A stretch of DNA of 64,000 nucleotides from Bacteroidota bacterium (GCA_016717725.1 JADKFA010000004.1:131613-195612), one strand, 5' to 3'; shown: positions 8,638-18,293, counted from the stretch's first letter. Numbers and translations: made by a program. The notes: generated from the sequence alone by a model not told the origin.

Positions 8638-9953
8638 TTAACTTTTCACAACTTTTTCAGAAACCAATATGCTTTTTCTCGATTGTATTTTTAAAATATA
8701 TGCGCCCGACTTTAAATCATCTCCTTTTGTAAATTGATATTCATTCTTTCCCAATTGTAGTTCTATACTCTCATTGAAAATAACCTGTCCGTTCACGCTT
8801 AATAAGATAACATGGGCTTGCGTATTCTCATCTGAATTAAATGTGACACTAAATTGCCTAGAAAATGGATTTGAAATAATCTTTGTTTTTGTTAATGCTC
8901 CGGAACTTTTACCTAGGTCTACCGAAATGGGTTTAAAGATTTCTGTTGTTCCATCAAAATCAGTTTGCTTCAATCGATAATAGTAAACACCCGAAATTTG
9001 CACACGGTCAATAATGGAATAATTTTTTAAACAGGAACTGTTTCCAGCACCTTTCACTTTCAACACTTCCATAAAATTAATTCCATCTTGTGATCTTTCG
9101 ATTGTAAAAAAATCATTGTTTTTTCGGATGCAGTACTCCATTTTACTTGCACTTGATTTTGATCGATTTTAATCGCTTTAAAACTTACCAGCTCCACAGG
9201 TAATGGTGATGGCATCATATCAAAATATTTAAAATAAATACTGTTTTGTCGTATTTGAACTCCGCCGCTACCATTCACTGCTCCTGTTCGATAATTAATA
9301 GAACTAACATTGTTAAATATTTTCATGAACATCGCTTGTGTTCGGTTGGTATCAATGTTTGCAACATTGTTTGTTGAACTAGTTGCCACACAAGAATCAT
9401 TTCTGAAAGTTACTGTTACTTGTGCTCCTGCCATAGCAGAATAGGTACTCACTTTATGCGCACCTACTATTTCTCTTAATGAGCCGCCATCTCCATCCAC
9501 GTCAATTGCTGTGGCTGCCAAACGTGTTAACACAGTATCCGTATTTGTGCCGGCAACTTTAAAAGTAATTTTCCAATTAATCCAAGATGTGCAATTTCCA
9601 GGCGAATTAATAAATGGTTGCCATGCATCGTAATATCCACCCGTGAGGTTATCAATAGTACTTACTGAAGCACCATTATAAAAACTAACTATTTTAACAT
9701 GTGCATCAATTCCCGATGAAACTGTCGAAAATTTATAGACCGCATTTACTTGTCCTGCTGTACCACTAATTAATACTGGATTATTAAAACTCATGTCTGG
9801 GTACTGATAAGAACTTCCAGCAACAGAAGGTTTAGGAATTGAAAGATAAAAAGCAGTAAATGCTATGATAACCCCAACGGCAACAACTCCTAGTACTGGG
9901 AGTAAACTAAATTTTTGGGTGATAGAAGGCTGCGTCTTTAAAATGGTTTTCAT
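8638..9953 (-). pseudogene. Secreted T9SS protein, split by a one-base frameshift
   Basis: One gene reads as two overlapping frames. The start (9953) encodes a membrane/signal segment at about residues 20-40, then a secreted domain, then the common Bacteroidota linker PLPVELVSFKAIKIDQNQVQ. Reading WSTASEK should continue as NNDFFTIERSQDG, but that continuation is in the other frame. The break is the A6 run (T6 on the plus strand at 9119-9124); a seventh A restores one frame of 438 residues and makes the length divisible by three. The C-terminus is a T9SS type A sorting domain (GAYILKIQSRKSILVSEKVVKS without the last bases). The function of the secreted domain is unknown. The frameshift is probably an assembly error. 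Confidence 0.8.
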
Positions 9954-10364
9954 TGCTAATTTGATTTCGATTACTCTAGAACTTCAAATTAAACGTACTT
10001 TGCTCGAGAAAGTTACTTGTTTACAAGTAGACGTTAGTACCTGAAAAATTCAACTTTTTCTTGGGTTATGGACTTGTTTTCAATTAGTTACCTTCGTTTT
10101 GTTGTAGGCAAAGAATGGATAAAAAATTCTCTTTCAATGATAAATGAAAAAGATTGTTGAGAGCGAAAATTTAAACTAAAAAGAAAGAGAAAGAATTTAT
10201 CAAGGTGTATTGAAAATAAATTCGATTTTCCGTTGAGCTAATTTTAGTTAATGAAGGAACTTAATAGATACTAAATCCTCTATTAATAAATTTTATAAAG
10301 AGATGAATTGATTGATATATACAAGTATCTCTATTTGTTAGATTTGTTCCATTGTAAATAAAAA
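9954..10364. other. Intergenic region between divergent genes
   Basis: No gene, repeat or structured element was recognised. It separates a minus-strand T9SS gene from a plus-strand VOC gene and so should hold two divergent promoters. Confidence 0.4.
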
Positions 10365-10769
10365 ATGAAACAACAACTAGCATTGATGGCTCTCCTCGTG
10401 AACGATTATGATGAAGCGATTGAATATTACACGAACAAATTACACTTTGTTTTAAAAGAAGATACTTTTCTGAGCCCAGAAAAAAGATGGGTTGTTGTTT
10501 CTCCTCCTGGATCAATGGGAGCATCCCTTCTCTTGGCGAAAGCAAGTACAGAGGAACAAAAACTTCAAATAGGAAATCAATCCGGAGGTCGAGTGTTTAT
10601 ATTTTTACATACCGATAATATCGAAAGAGATTATCAAAATTTATTAAAAAATAAAATTGAAATAGTTAGAGAAAAAAATACAGAACCTTGGGGTACCGTT
10701 CTTGTATTTAAAGACCTATACGGAAACCTTTGGGATTTGATTGAACCCAACATGAAGAAAGGTTCATAA
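10365..10769 (+). CDS. VOC family (glyoxalase/bleomycin-resistance-like) protein
   Basis: A 134-residue protein with the VOC pattern. There are two beta-alpha-beta-beta-beta modules, with DYDEAIEYYTNKLHFVL at about 14-30 and the C-terminal FKDLYGNLWDLIEP at about 114-127. VOC proteins bind a divalent metal and cover lyases, dioxygenases and antibiotic-binding proteins, so the substrate cannot be given. The length is normal for a single-chain homodimer subunit. Confidence 0.85.
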   Translation: MKQQLALMALLVNDYDEAIEYYTNKLHFVLKEDTFLSPEKRWVVVSPPGSMGASLLLAKASTEEQKLQIGNQSGGRVFIFLHTDNIERDYQNLLKNKIEIVREKNTEPWGTVLVFKDLYGNLWDLIEPNMKKGS

Positions 10770-10903
10770 AAACAATATTCTTTTACAAATTAAATCATAT
10801 AGCTTGATTTTAGTTCATCTATCGAATTGAGCACTTTGTCGATGAATAAGTAGCTTCAGATGTTAAATATATAATAACTCTTATTTTTCAGAGGCAAAAA
10901 CTC

Positions 10904-10911
10904 TATTTTTG
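10904..10911 (+). promoter_or_regulatory. Candidate -7 promoter box for the outer-membrane receptor
   Basis: TATTTTTG matches the Bacteroidota -7 consensus TAnnTTTG and lies 18 bases before the chosen ATG. No clear TTG -33 element was found at the usual distance. Confidence 0.45.
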
Positions 10912-10929
10912 CAAAAAAATATAATCTCT

Positions 10930-13368
10930 ATGAGTCATTTGCTAAAATTGCAACTTTCGTTTTTACTTCTATGTGTTTCTGCTGTACAAGTACTCGGACA
11001 AACGGGAAATATTACTGGTAAAATCACAGGTAGTAATGGCGAAGGACTCATTGGCGCTATTGCAGAGCTTCGACTTGTGAATGATTCTTCCTTAGCTAAA
11101 GCAGCGGCAACAGATGTGAACGGTGCTTTTATTTTTGAAAATAGTAAAGCGGGAATGTATTTTATCAAGGCAAGCTTTATTGGTTACAATGCTTTTAAAG
11201 GAGAAAGTTTTTCCTTTGATGGCAATACAAATAAAAATTTAGCCACAATAAAATTAACAGAAACGTCCATTCAATTAAAGGGTGCAGAGATAACTGGTAT
11301 TAAACCCTTAGTAGAGGTAAAAGCCGATATGACAGTATTTAATGTTGAAAATAGCATTAATTCAACAGGAAGTAATGCGTATGAGTTATTACAAAAAGCA
11401 CCAGGAGTTGTTGTGGATAATAATGACAATATTGCTTTGAAAGGAAGAGGTGGCGTAATGGTTCAAATTGATGGTCGACCTTCGCGCTTATCCGAAACAG
11501 AACTAGCCGATTATTTAAAAAGCGTTCAAAGTACGGACGTAGAAGCAATAGAACTTATTTCCAATCCATCCTCAAAGTACGATGCAGAAGGAACTGCAGG
11601 TATTATTAATATTCGTTTAAAGAAAAATAAGAATTATGGAACCAATGGATCAGTAACTGCAGGATATGCTCTCGGTGAATTGCCTAAGTACAATTCTGCC
11701 ATTTCGTTGAATCATCGTTCCAGAAAATTCAATGTGTACACTAATTACAGCAATAATTTTGGAGAAAGATACAATGAGTTTTATTTATACCGTGAACAAC
11801 GTCCTTACATTTTCGATCAAACTTCTTTTTCTACTCGTGAATTTGTTTCACATAATTACAAAGCGGGTGTTGATTACACATTGAATAAAAAGCATAGTAT
11901 TAGTTTGATGGGAAATGGGAGTTACAGTACCGCCGATGTAACTCAAAAAAACAGAAATAGCATCAGTAATTTCACCACACATCAAATTGATAGTGTTTTA
12001 CGGTCCAATCAAACCGCAGAAAACAAAAACAATAATCTCAGCTTGAATCTGAACCATCACTTCAACGATACGCTGGGGAATGATTTATCAACTGATTTCG
12101 ACTTTGGATTCTTCGATAGTGATCGCAATAATTATATTCCGAATGAATATATTTTACCAGATGGTGAAACGCCTTTATCATCCACCTATTTCCGATCGAT
12201 CATGCCCACAACGATTACTATTTATTCTGTTAAATCTGATTTCTCGAAAAAATTTAAGAAAAGTAAATTAGGCGTTGGATTTAAAATTGCAATGGTAGAA
12301 ACAGACAATACGTTTGATTTTTATAATATTGAAAATGGTGTGGAAACAATCGACAATACAAGAAGTAATCATTTTGTGTATACAGAAAACGTAAATGCAT
12401 TGTATGCCAATTATCAATTCACATTGAATAAATTCGAATTTCAGGCGGGCTTAAGAATGGAAAATACACAGAGTGAAGGGGACTTAAAAAGCGAAGTAAT
12501 TACTGAAGACAAGAATGTAAAACGCGATTACACCGATTTCTTTCCAAGTGCTGGAGTCACTATTAATATAAATCAATCTCATGCCACTTCTCTTGTATAT
12601 AGTTCGCGAATTGACAGGCCTAATTATCAAGAGTTAAATCCATTTGAAAATAAATTGGATGAATTAAGTTTTCGAAAAGGGAATCCATTCTTGAATCCAC
12701 AATATTCAAACAAAATAGAACTGTCACATACTTATAAGTATGCTACTACGTTAAGTGTTGGATACAGTCGCACAGAAGATTTCTTTGCTCAAATAGCAGA
12801 TACCATTCCTGGAGGAAAAAGTTTTTTAACACCTCGAAATTTAGCCACGGAAGATGTCATTAGTTTTAACATAAGCACTTCACAGCAGCCCACTCCTTGG
12901 TATGGGGTTTACTTTAATGGAAGTGTAATCAACCAAGCGTATGATGCCGATTTTGGCGAAGGAAAAACCATTAATACTTCCTTTGTTTCTGTAAATGTCT
13001 ATGCTCAAAATACATTTAAGCTTCCTAAGGGATTTACTTTTGAACTTTCTGGATGGTACAACAGTGGTGGTGTGTGGAGCGGTTCCTATAAAACAGATCC
13101 AACAGCTTCCATTGATGTTGGGCTACAAAAGAAATTGCTGGGCGACCGAGCTACACTAAAAATTTCTGTAACCGATATTTTTCTTACCGCGCCATGGAGC
13201 AGTATAAATACGTATGCAGGAATAGTTAGTAAAGCAAATGGAAATTGGGAAAGTCGTCAGTTTCGAGCAGCATTCACCTGGAGATTTGGAAACAAGCAAA
13301 TGAAAAATATGCGACAAAGATCCACGGGAAGTGAATCTGAACAAAAGCGAATAGGTGGAGGAGAGTAA
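10930..13368 (+). CDS. Outer-membrane beta-barrel receptor (TonB-dependent receptor-like)
   Basis: An 812-residue protein. It has a signal peptide (residues 1-24) and a carboxypeptidase-regulatory-like domain (about 25-110, GNITGKITGSNGEGLIGAI). A plug-like segment follows at about 130-230 (AYELLQKAPGVVVDNNDNI, IDGRPSRL, IELISNPSSKYDAEGTAGI), then a long beta-barrel of the OMP_b-brl_3 type. ATG at 10930 is chosen over an in-frame TTG 21 bases upstream because the signal peptide begins there, and because the TTG lies inside the TAnnTTTG box at 10904-10911. The ligand is unknown. No SusD partner is present, so a polysaccharide-utilisation role is not indicated. Confidence 0.9.
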   Translation: MSHLLKLQLSFLLLCVSAVQVLGQTGNITGKITGSNGEGLIGAIAELRLVNDSSLAKAAATDVNGAFIFENSKAGMYFIKASFIGYNAFKGESFSFDGNTNKNLATIKLTETSIQLKGAEITGIKPLVEVKADMTVFNVENSINSTGSNAYELLQKAPGVVVDNNDNIALKGRGGVMVQIDGRPSRLSETELADYLKSVQSTDVEAIELISNPSSKYDAEGTAGIINIRLKKNKNYGTNGSVTAGYALGELPKYNSAISLNHRSRKFNVYTNYSNNFGERYNEFYLYREQRPYIFDQTSFSTREFVSHNYKAGVDYTLNKKHSISLMGNGSYSTADVTQKNRNSISNFTTHQIDSVLRSNQTAENKNNNLSLNLNHHFNDTLGNDLSTDFDFGFFDSDRNNYIPNEYILPDGETPLSSTYFRSIMPTTITIYSVKSDFSKKFKKSKLGVGFKIAMVETDNTFDFYNIENGVETIDNTRSNHFVYTENVNALYANYQFTLNKFEFQAGLRMENTQSEGDLKSEVITEDKNVKRDYTDFFPSAGVTININQSHATSLVYSSRIDRPNYQELNPFENKLDELSFRKGNPFLNPQYSNKIELSHTYKYATTLSVGYSRTEDFFAQIADTIPGGKSFLTPRNLATEDVISFNISTSQQPTPWYGVYFNGSVINQAYDADFGEGKTINTSFVSVNVYAQNTFKLPKGFTFELSGWYNSGGVWSGSYKTDPTASIDVGLQKKLLGDRATLKISVTDIFLTAPWSSINTYAGIVSKANGNWESRQFRAAFTWRFGNKQMKNMRQRSTGSESEQKRIGGGE

Positions 13369-13479
13369 TTTACTTCCATTTTATAGTCTTTTTGGGAGTG
13401 ATCGACTATTTTGTTAATTTAGTCTTTCCAAAACTTCAAGAATCCCTAATTGGATTCTATGATCTCATCAAAAAGAAAC

Positions 13480-13848
13480 ATGAAAAACAAACTACCCCAT
13501 TTAGTTGCCTTACTTTCGCTTATAACATTCTCTTATTGCTCCTCTTCTAAAAAAGCAAGCTCATCAGCTTCGAATGAGCCGGTGGCTAATCCTTCATTCA
13601 CATATGAAAAAGATGTAGCTCCCATGATGTTGGCTAGTTGTTCACCGTGTCATTTTCCTGAATCAGGAAAGAAGAAACCACTTGACACGTATGAGGCAAC
13701 TGCTAAAAACATTGATGATATTATAAGTAGAGTTCAATTACCTATTGATCATGATGGATATATGCCTTTTAAAAGTAAAAAACCTTCACTGACGGATCGA
13801 CAAATTGCAATATTGAAAAAATGGCAATCAGATAAAATGCCTAAATAA
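13480..13848 (+). CDS. Lipoprotein with one c-type haem motif
   Basis: About 122 residues from ATG 13480; in-frame upstream starts exist at 13450 and 13459. The N-terminus is hydrophobic and ends in a lipobox-like TFSYC, so it is probably a lipoprotein. After a Ser-rich linker there is one CxxCH motif, SCSPCHFPESG, and a C-terminal LTDRQIAILKKW helix as in small cytochrome c domains (the 'planctomycete cytochrome c' style). The likely role is periplasmic electron transfer, inferred from the motif. It is followed 31 bases later by a DUF1579-like secreted protein. Confidence 0.78.
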   Translation: MKNKLPHLVALLSLITFSYCSSSKKASSSASNEPVANPSFTYEKDVAPMMLASCSPCHFPESGKKKPLDTYEATAKNIDDIISRVQLPIDHDGYMPFKSKKPSLTDRQIAILKKWQSDKMPK

Positions 13849-13879
13849 TTTTGTTGCTCCGTAATTCCTTGAGTAAATA

Positions 13880-14389
13880 ATGATGAATGTAAAAAAAATA
13901 TTCCTTTCTGTTTGTTTTCTCTTAAGTACACAGCTGCTAATGGGTCAAAAACCATGTGCGTGCTGCTCAGAACAGCATAAAGCATTTGATTTTTGGGTTG
14001 GTGAATGGATTGTTTTTGATACGAGCGGAAATAAAATTGGAGAGAATAGAATTGAGAAGATTGAAAAAAATTGTATTATCAACGAACATTGGACGGGAGG
14101 AAAAGAAAGCACGGGAAGTAGTTATAATTATTTTGATTCGGAAGATTCTACTTGGAACCAAGTGTGGATAGACAATCAAGGAGGCAATCTAATTTTGAAA
14201 GGACATCCCTCTGGTAATAAAATGACATTAAGAAGTAAATTTAAAAAAGATCCGAAAGGAAATATGTATTGCAATAGAATTACGTGGACATTAAATACAG
14301 ATGGAAGTGTAACGCAACGTTGGGATCTTGCTGATGAAAAAGATTCATTGATGTCGGTTGCATTTATTGGCATCTATAGAAAGAAATAA
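13880..14389 (+). CDS. Secreted DUF1579-like protein
   Basis: A 169-residue protein with a signal peptide (residues 1-22, ending LLMGQ). A cysteine cluster (CACC) is followed by HKAFDFWVGEWIVFD, the usual opening of DUF1579-type lipocalin-like barrels, and later by GSVTQRWDLADEKDSLMSV. The function is unknown. It may be co-transcribed with the haem lipoprotein just upstream. Confidence 0.75.
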   Translation: MMNVKKIFLSVCFLLSTQLLMGQKPCACCSEQHKAFDFWVGEWIVFDTSGNKIGENRIEKIEKNCIINEHWTGGKESTGSSYNYFDSEDSTWNQVWIDNQGGNLILKGHPSGNKMTLRSKFKKDPKGNMYCNRITWTLNTDGSVTQRWDLADEKDSLMSVAFIGIYRKK

Positions 14390-14509
14390 TAAAATAAATA
14401 AAGGGCCATTAAAAATTGATCTTGAGCATCTTTTTTGCCTTAAATTCAAAGACTAGATCTTATTAACACTTGAACTTCATTTACTTATGAGAATTGTAAT
14501 TGACATGTA

Positions 14510-14557
14510 ATAATAAAAGTAATTGCTTACTTTTATTATATATTCTGTGTATCTTTG
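14510..14557 (+). promoter_or_regulatory. Promoter and 30-bp palindromic operator of the Fe-S repair gene
   Basis: A perfect inverted repeat of 13-bp arms (14510-14522 and 14527-14539) encloses TTGC. Eleven bases further on is TATCTTTG (14550-14557), a match to the Bacteroidota -7 box TAnnTTTG. The TTG in the centre of the palindrome (14523-14525) sits close to the -33 position, so a protein bound there would block or position RNA polymerase. The nearby Rrf2 regulator (16050-16478) is the natural candidate; a Crp/Fnr-type factor is an alternative. Confidence 0.65.
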
Positions 14558-14574
14558 TCGAAACATTATACATC

Positions 14575-15348
14575 ATGGAAAACAAACAAGAAAATATTGA
14601 AAAACTAGAAACCTCAAACAACCGTGCTTCGTTCATAAATCAAACCGTCGGACAAATTGCAGCTACAAATTACCGCAATGCATTACTATTTAAAAAATAC
14701 GGTATTGACTTTTGTTGTGGAGGAAAAAAATCACTAGGTGATGCTTGTGAAAAAAAAGGGATAGATATTAATATTCTTGAACATGAATTAGAAACTATAT
14801 CAAAAGAAAATTGCACTGGCACACTCGCCTACTCCGATTGGACCCCTTCTTTTTTAGCAGAATATATCATCAATACTCACCATACTTATGTGAAAGATAT
14901 TCTTCCAGAAATGAAATTCTTTTCGGCAAAGGTGGCAAATGTACATGGGCAAGAACATCCTGAATTGCTTAAAATACAAGAGTTGGTGGGAGCCATCAAT
15001 GAGGAGTTAACATCACATATGATGAAAGAAGAACAAATTCTTTTTCCCTACATCAAAACCTTATATGAAGCAAGTCTTGAAAAAAATTTCACCCCAAACG
15101 CTCCCTTTGGAACAGTAAAAAATCCAATCTCTATGATGGTAGCAGAACACGAATTTGCTGGTAGTTGTTTATCACAAATTAGAGAATTAACAAATGACTA
15201 TACATTACCCTCCGAAGCATGTGGAAGCTATCAACTTCTATACAATATGTTACATGCATTCGAGGAAGACTTGCATTTACACATCCACTTAGAAAACAAT
15301 ATTCTTTTCCCTAGTGCTATTGCGTTAGAGAATAAAAAAAATAACTGA
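14575..15348 (+). CDS. ric: Iron-sulfur cluster repair di-iron protein (RIC; ScdA/YtfE type)
   Basis: A 257-residue protein from ATG 14575. The N-terminal ScdA_N domain (residues 20-75) carries the double-cysteine signature YGIDFCCGGKKSL (C47, C48). The remainder is a hemerythrin-like four-helix bundle with ligand-type motifs NTHHTYV, MMKEEQILFP, MVAEHEF and HIHLENNILFP. Family members repair Fe-S clusters damaged by nitric oxide or peroxide. The upstream in-frame start at 14500 is rejected because that extension would run through the palindromic operator. An HHE protein starts two bases after the stop codon. Confidence 0.93.
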   Translation: MENKQENIEKLETSNNRASFINQTVGQIAATNYRNALLFKKYGIDFCCGGKKSLGDACEKKGIDINILEHELETISKENCTGTLAYSDWTPSFLAEYIINTHHTYVKDILPEMKFFSAKVANVHGQEHPELLKIQELVGAINEELTSHMMKEEQILFPYIKTLYEASLEKNFTPNAPFGTVKNPISMMVAEHEFAGSCLSQIRELTNDYTLPSEACGSYQLLYNMLHAFEEDLHLHIHLENNILFPSAIALENKKNN

Positions 15349-15349
15349 A

Positions 15350-15841
15350 ATGTCCACCACAAATCTTAAGCCCTTGAAAAGGCATATAGCACTCGTTCCG
15401 CTTTCGCATGACCATCATCAAGGTCTGCTTTTAGTATGGAAAATTCGACAGGGTATAAATTGGCGAATTTCAAATTCTCGAATGAGTAAATATATTCTGT
15501 ATTTTTCGGAACATGATCTCCTTCTCCATTTTCATAAAGAAGAAACAATTTTGATCATTGGTTTGCCTCCCAACGATCCCTTGGCACAACAGATGCTTCA
15601 AGAGCATAAAAAATTGCGAGAGTCCTTGCAAGCTATAAAGAACAATGAAAATGAAATAACCTTCATCAATGAATTTGCGAATTTGCTGGAAGGGCATATT
15701 CGATTTGAAGAAAGAATTCTATTCCCTCATATACAAGAAACCACTACGCTCGACAATCTAGCCGAGCAATGGAAAGAAAACACCGATGTTTCTTTTGACA
15801 TTGATCAACATTGGGAAGATCACTTTTGGAACAAAAAATAA
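15350..15841 (+). CDS. Hemerythrin HHE domain protein
   Basis: A 163-residue protein with HHE-type metal-binding segments: PLSHDHHQGLLLVWKI (about 17-32), HFHKEETILI (about 58-67), MLQEHKKLRE (about 81-90) and GHIRFEERILFPHIQE (about 112-127). These would bind a di-iron centre that senses or stores O2, NO or iron. It lies one base after the RIC gene and is almost certainly co-transcribed with it. Confidence 0.9.
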   Translation: MSTTNLKPLKRHIALVPLSHDHHQGLLLVWKIRQGINWRISNSRMSKYILYFSEHDLLLHFHKEETILIIGLPPNDPLAQQMLQEHKKLRESLQAIKNNENEITFINEFANLLEGHIRFEERILFPHIQETTTLDNLAEQWKENTDVSFDIDQHWEDHFWNKK

Positions 15842-15936
15842 CGTTAAACTTCTCTTGATGAAAATAAGACATCTGAAAGAATGATGTCATATTTCACTCT
15901 CAATCGTGAGAAAATCTTTTGCCAAATCTGGAAAAA

Positions 15937-15964
15937 TAGTTGGTCAACTAAATATGTATCTTTG
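15937..15964 (+). promoter_or_regulatory. Promoter and palindrome upstream of the Rrf2 regulator
   Basis: TATCTTTG at 15957-15964 matches the -7 box. Just upstream, TAGTTG-GT-CAACTA at 15937-15950 is a perfect 14-bp palindrome placed where a repressor could autoregulate. Its sequence differs from the palindrome at the RIC promoter. Confidence 0.5.
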
Positions 15965-16049
15965 AATTTATAAATCAGGTGAAGAACCTGCTCTTTGTCC
16001 TTTGAAAATATACTCCCGTAAATCATTAAAGTAACTATTCGAAAATATC

Positions 16050-16478
16050 ATGCTCAGTTTAAGTTGTAAAGCATCAATAAAAGCGGTTGTGTTTCTAGGA
16101 TCAAAATTAGACACCGACCAAAAGTTTAGTATTAGAGAAATTGCTAAGTTCATAGACGAAAATGAACATACCGTAGCAAAGCTTTTACAAAAATTAGTGA
16201 AGGAAAACATCATCAACAGTGCGAAAGGTCCAAATGGGGGATTTTATATTACAGCAAAACAAAAAAATCTACATGTCATTTCCATTGTCAATACTATTGA
16301 TGGAGAACAAGTTTTCGATGAATGCGGTCTGGGTCTTTTAAAATGTTCAGAATTCAGGCCTTGTCCAATCCATGAGGATTTTAAAGTAGTCCGTGAAAAA
16401 TTTAAGAAAATTTGCGTCGATAAACGAATTTGTGATTTATACGAAGGTGTTAATAGCGGGCTCTCCTATTTAACTTAG
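16050..16478 (+). CDS. Rrf2 family transcriptional regulator, probable Fe-S sensor
   Basis: A 142-residue protein with an N-terminal winged helix (FSIREIAKFIDENEHTVAKL, then NSAKGPNGGFYI with the Rrf2 wing at about 57-66). It has three cysteines in the regulatory loop: C92, C99 and C105 (C-x6-C-x5-C). Rrf2 proteins such as NsrR and IscR bind an Fe-S cluster through three such cysteines and release DNA on NO or oxidative damage. It lies 208 bases downstream of the RIC/HHE pair with its own promoter, so I infer that it controls that pair. The spacing of x6 rather than x5 is slightly unusual for IscR/NsrR. Confidence 0.9.
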   Translation: MLSLSCKASIKAVVFLGSKLDTDQKFSIREIAKFIDENEHTVAKLLQKLVKENIINSAKGPNGGFYITAKQKNLHVISIVNTIDGEQVFDECGLGLLKCSEFRPCPIHEDFKVVREKFKKICVDKRICDLYEGVNSGLSYLT

Positions 16479-16798
16479 ACTCATAGTTCCCTTCCTCTCT
16501 TTTTCTTATCTTGCTTTTTATGATATTGACTATTTTTTGATAGCGCAATACTCATAGTATTCACCCATTGCAGTTCTGTAGTTGGCCTTTGCTTCTACAA
16601 AACGACTACAAACTATCATCCAATTTACAACGAAAACCCTGCTTTTACAATGCTTTATAATTTTCTGGCGGTCTACAATGCTCAAAAGAAGAACTAAATA
16701 CTTTGCATTATTATTCATTTTTATTTTTTACTTTGCACTTTACTTTAAATATCTTTAAATGTAGATGTTTGGTTGCGTTTGATTAAAATATTAAGCTC
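16479..16798. other. Intergenic region
   Basis: A 320-base stretch with no convincing gene, terminator or repeat. A 62-codon frame on the minus strand (16530-16718) lacks recognisable features and is not called. Confidence 0.4.
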
Positions 16799-17335
16799 AT
16801 GAACAAACAAGAAATTATCTCCAGATTACATGATAGTCATCATGAGTTTATTAATTACCTTTCTTCTTTAGATGATCGTGCATTTATGCATTCTTATCAA
16901 AACGAAAAGTGGACCGCAGGTCAACAAGCTGATCATATTTACCGATCACTGATGCCCGTTCATCTTATTCTAAAATTTCCAAAGTGGACCATCAAACAAT
17001 TATTAGGTACCGCAAACCGCCCATCAAAAAGTTATGATGAACTAGTTACAAAATATTATTATAAACTAGAGAACCGATCAGGGACGCCACCCAAATTTTT
17101 TACACCGAAAGAAATAAATGTAGGAATCAAACCCATTGTGTTCGCTAAGGTTCAAAACAACTTAAATAAAATCTGTACTTCTCTTAATGATTTCGATGAA
17201 AATGAATTGGATGAATTCATCCTTCCGCATCCGTTACTGGGAAAAGTTACACTAAGAGAAATGATGTATTTTATGATTTTACATGTAGAACATCATCAAA
17301 AAATTACTCAACGAAACTTAACCGACTTCAAATAA
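16799..17335 (+). CDS. DinB family protein
   Basis: A 178-residue four-helix-bundle protein of the DinB/YfiT superfamily. The metal-ligand positions are QQADHIYRSL (about 41-50) and MILHVEHHQKITQRNL (about 159-174). Family members are metal-dependent thiol-transferase-like proteins (bacillithiol or mycothiol S-transferases) or of unknown function. The substrate is not indicated. Confidence 0.85.
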   Translation: MNKQEIISRLHDSHHEFINYLSSLDDRAFMHSYQNEKWTAGQQADHIYRSLMPVHLILKFPKWTIKQLLGTANRPSKSYDELVTKYYYKLENRSGTPPKFFTPKEINVGIKPIVFAKVQNNLNKICTSLNDFDENELDEFILPHPLLGKVTLREMMYFMILHVEHHQKITQRNLTDFK

Positions 17336-17344
17336 TATTTGGGA

Positions 17345-18280
17345 ATGAAAAAAATATTCTTTGTTCTCTTCCTTCTATCCTTTCAATTACACGCTCAGCT
17401 GCCGACAACGAAAGTGATGTCTTTTCAAGAAAATTTAATTTTCGATTTGCCTTCTGTTCGCGATTTGGCCATGAGTAAAAAAGGGGATGAAATATATTTT
17501 ACTGTTCAAGGATATCAGGGAGAATTATCTACTATCGTTTATTCCAAGTTCATCCAAGGGAAATGGAATACGCTTGCCATCGCTTCCTTTTCTGGAAAAT
17601 ACGATGACCTTGAGCCGTTCTTATCAAACGATGAATTACGTCTTTATTTTGCTTCTAATCGACCAACAAACGTCTCGACAGACACTCTTGTTGATTTTGA
17701 TATTTGGTATGTAGAAAGAAAATCCATTCATGATCCTTGGTTAAGACCGATCAATATGGGTGCTCCTGTGAATACTTCGCAGGATGAATTTTATCCTTGC
17801 ATTACCCTTTCTGGAAATTTGTATTTTACAGGAGGTGGTGAGGGAACAAAAGGGAAAGATGATATTTTTATGAGTGAATGGGTAAATGGGAAATTTACGG
17901 TTCCGGTTTCTTTAGATACTACTATAAATTCCGAAGGCTATGAGTTCAACGCTTTCATAGCACCCGACGAATCCTATTTACTCTTTACTGGATACAACAG
18001 GACGGGAGGACAAGGAAGCGGTGATTTGTTCATCAGCAAAAAAATGGAAGATGGAAAGTGGGGACAAGCAGAAAGTTTAGGAACTGAAATCAATTCTAAA
18101 CAAATGGACTATTGTCCGTTTGTAAACACCACTACTAATGAATTGTTTTTTACGAGCAAGAGAAATTCATTAGGAGCAAGAAAAAATGAATTTAAAAACT
18201 TGAATCAATTATTGAAAGAGATGAATTCTTTTTCAAATGGATTGAGTCGACTTTATAGAACGCCATTTTCAATAGATTAA
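17345..18280 (+). CDS. Secreted PD40/WD40-like beta-propeller protein
   Basis: About 311 residues from ATG 17345, with a signal peptide ending LHAQ. Several PD40-type blades are visible: DLEPFLSNDELRLYFASNR, DEFYPCITLSGNLYFTGGG, YEFNAFIAPDESYLLFTGYN and MDYCPFVNTTTNELFFTSKR. Such propellers occur as periplasmic or surface proteins and as the N-terminal half of OmpA-like proteins; no OmpA domain follows here. It lies four bases from the DinB stop and 13 bases before the pseudouridine synthase, so co-transcription is likely. Confidence 0.85.
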   Translation: MKKIFFVLFLLSFQLHAQLPTTKVMSFQENLIFDLPSVRDLAMSKKGDEIYFTVQGYQGELSTIVYSKFIQGKWNTLAIASFSGKYDDLEPFLSNDELRLYFASNRPTNVSTDTLVDFDIWYVERKSIHDPWLRPINMGAPVNTSQDEFYPCITLSGNLYFTGGGEGTKGKDDIFMSEWVNGKFTVPVSLDTTINSEGYEFNAFIAPDESYLLFTGYNRTGGQGSGDLFISKKMEDGKWGQAESLGTEINSKQMDYCPFVNTTTNELFFTSKRNSLGARKNEFKNLNQLLKEMNSFSNGLSRLYRTPFSID

Positions 18281-18293
18281 TAGCATTAAAAGT

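Noticed and set aside
14500..14574. Upstream start for the RIC gene
   Set aside because: The extension would be encoded by the palindromic operator and the -7 box; the family-typical start is at 14575.
16530..16718. 62-codon minus-strand frame
   Set aside because: No signal, domain or conserved motif, and no promoter; could be a decayed gene but cannot be supported.
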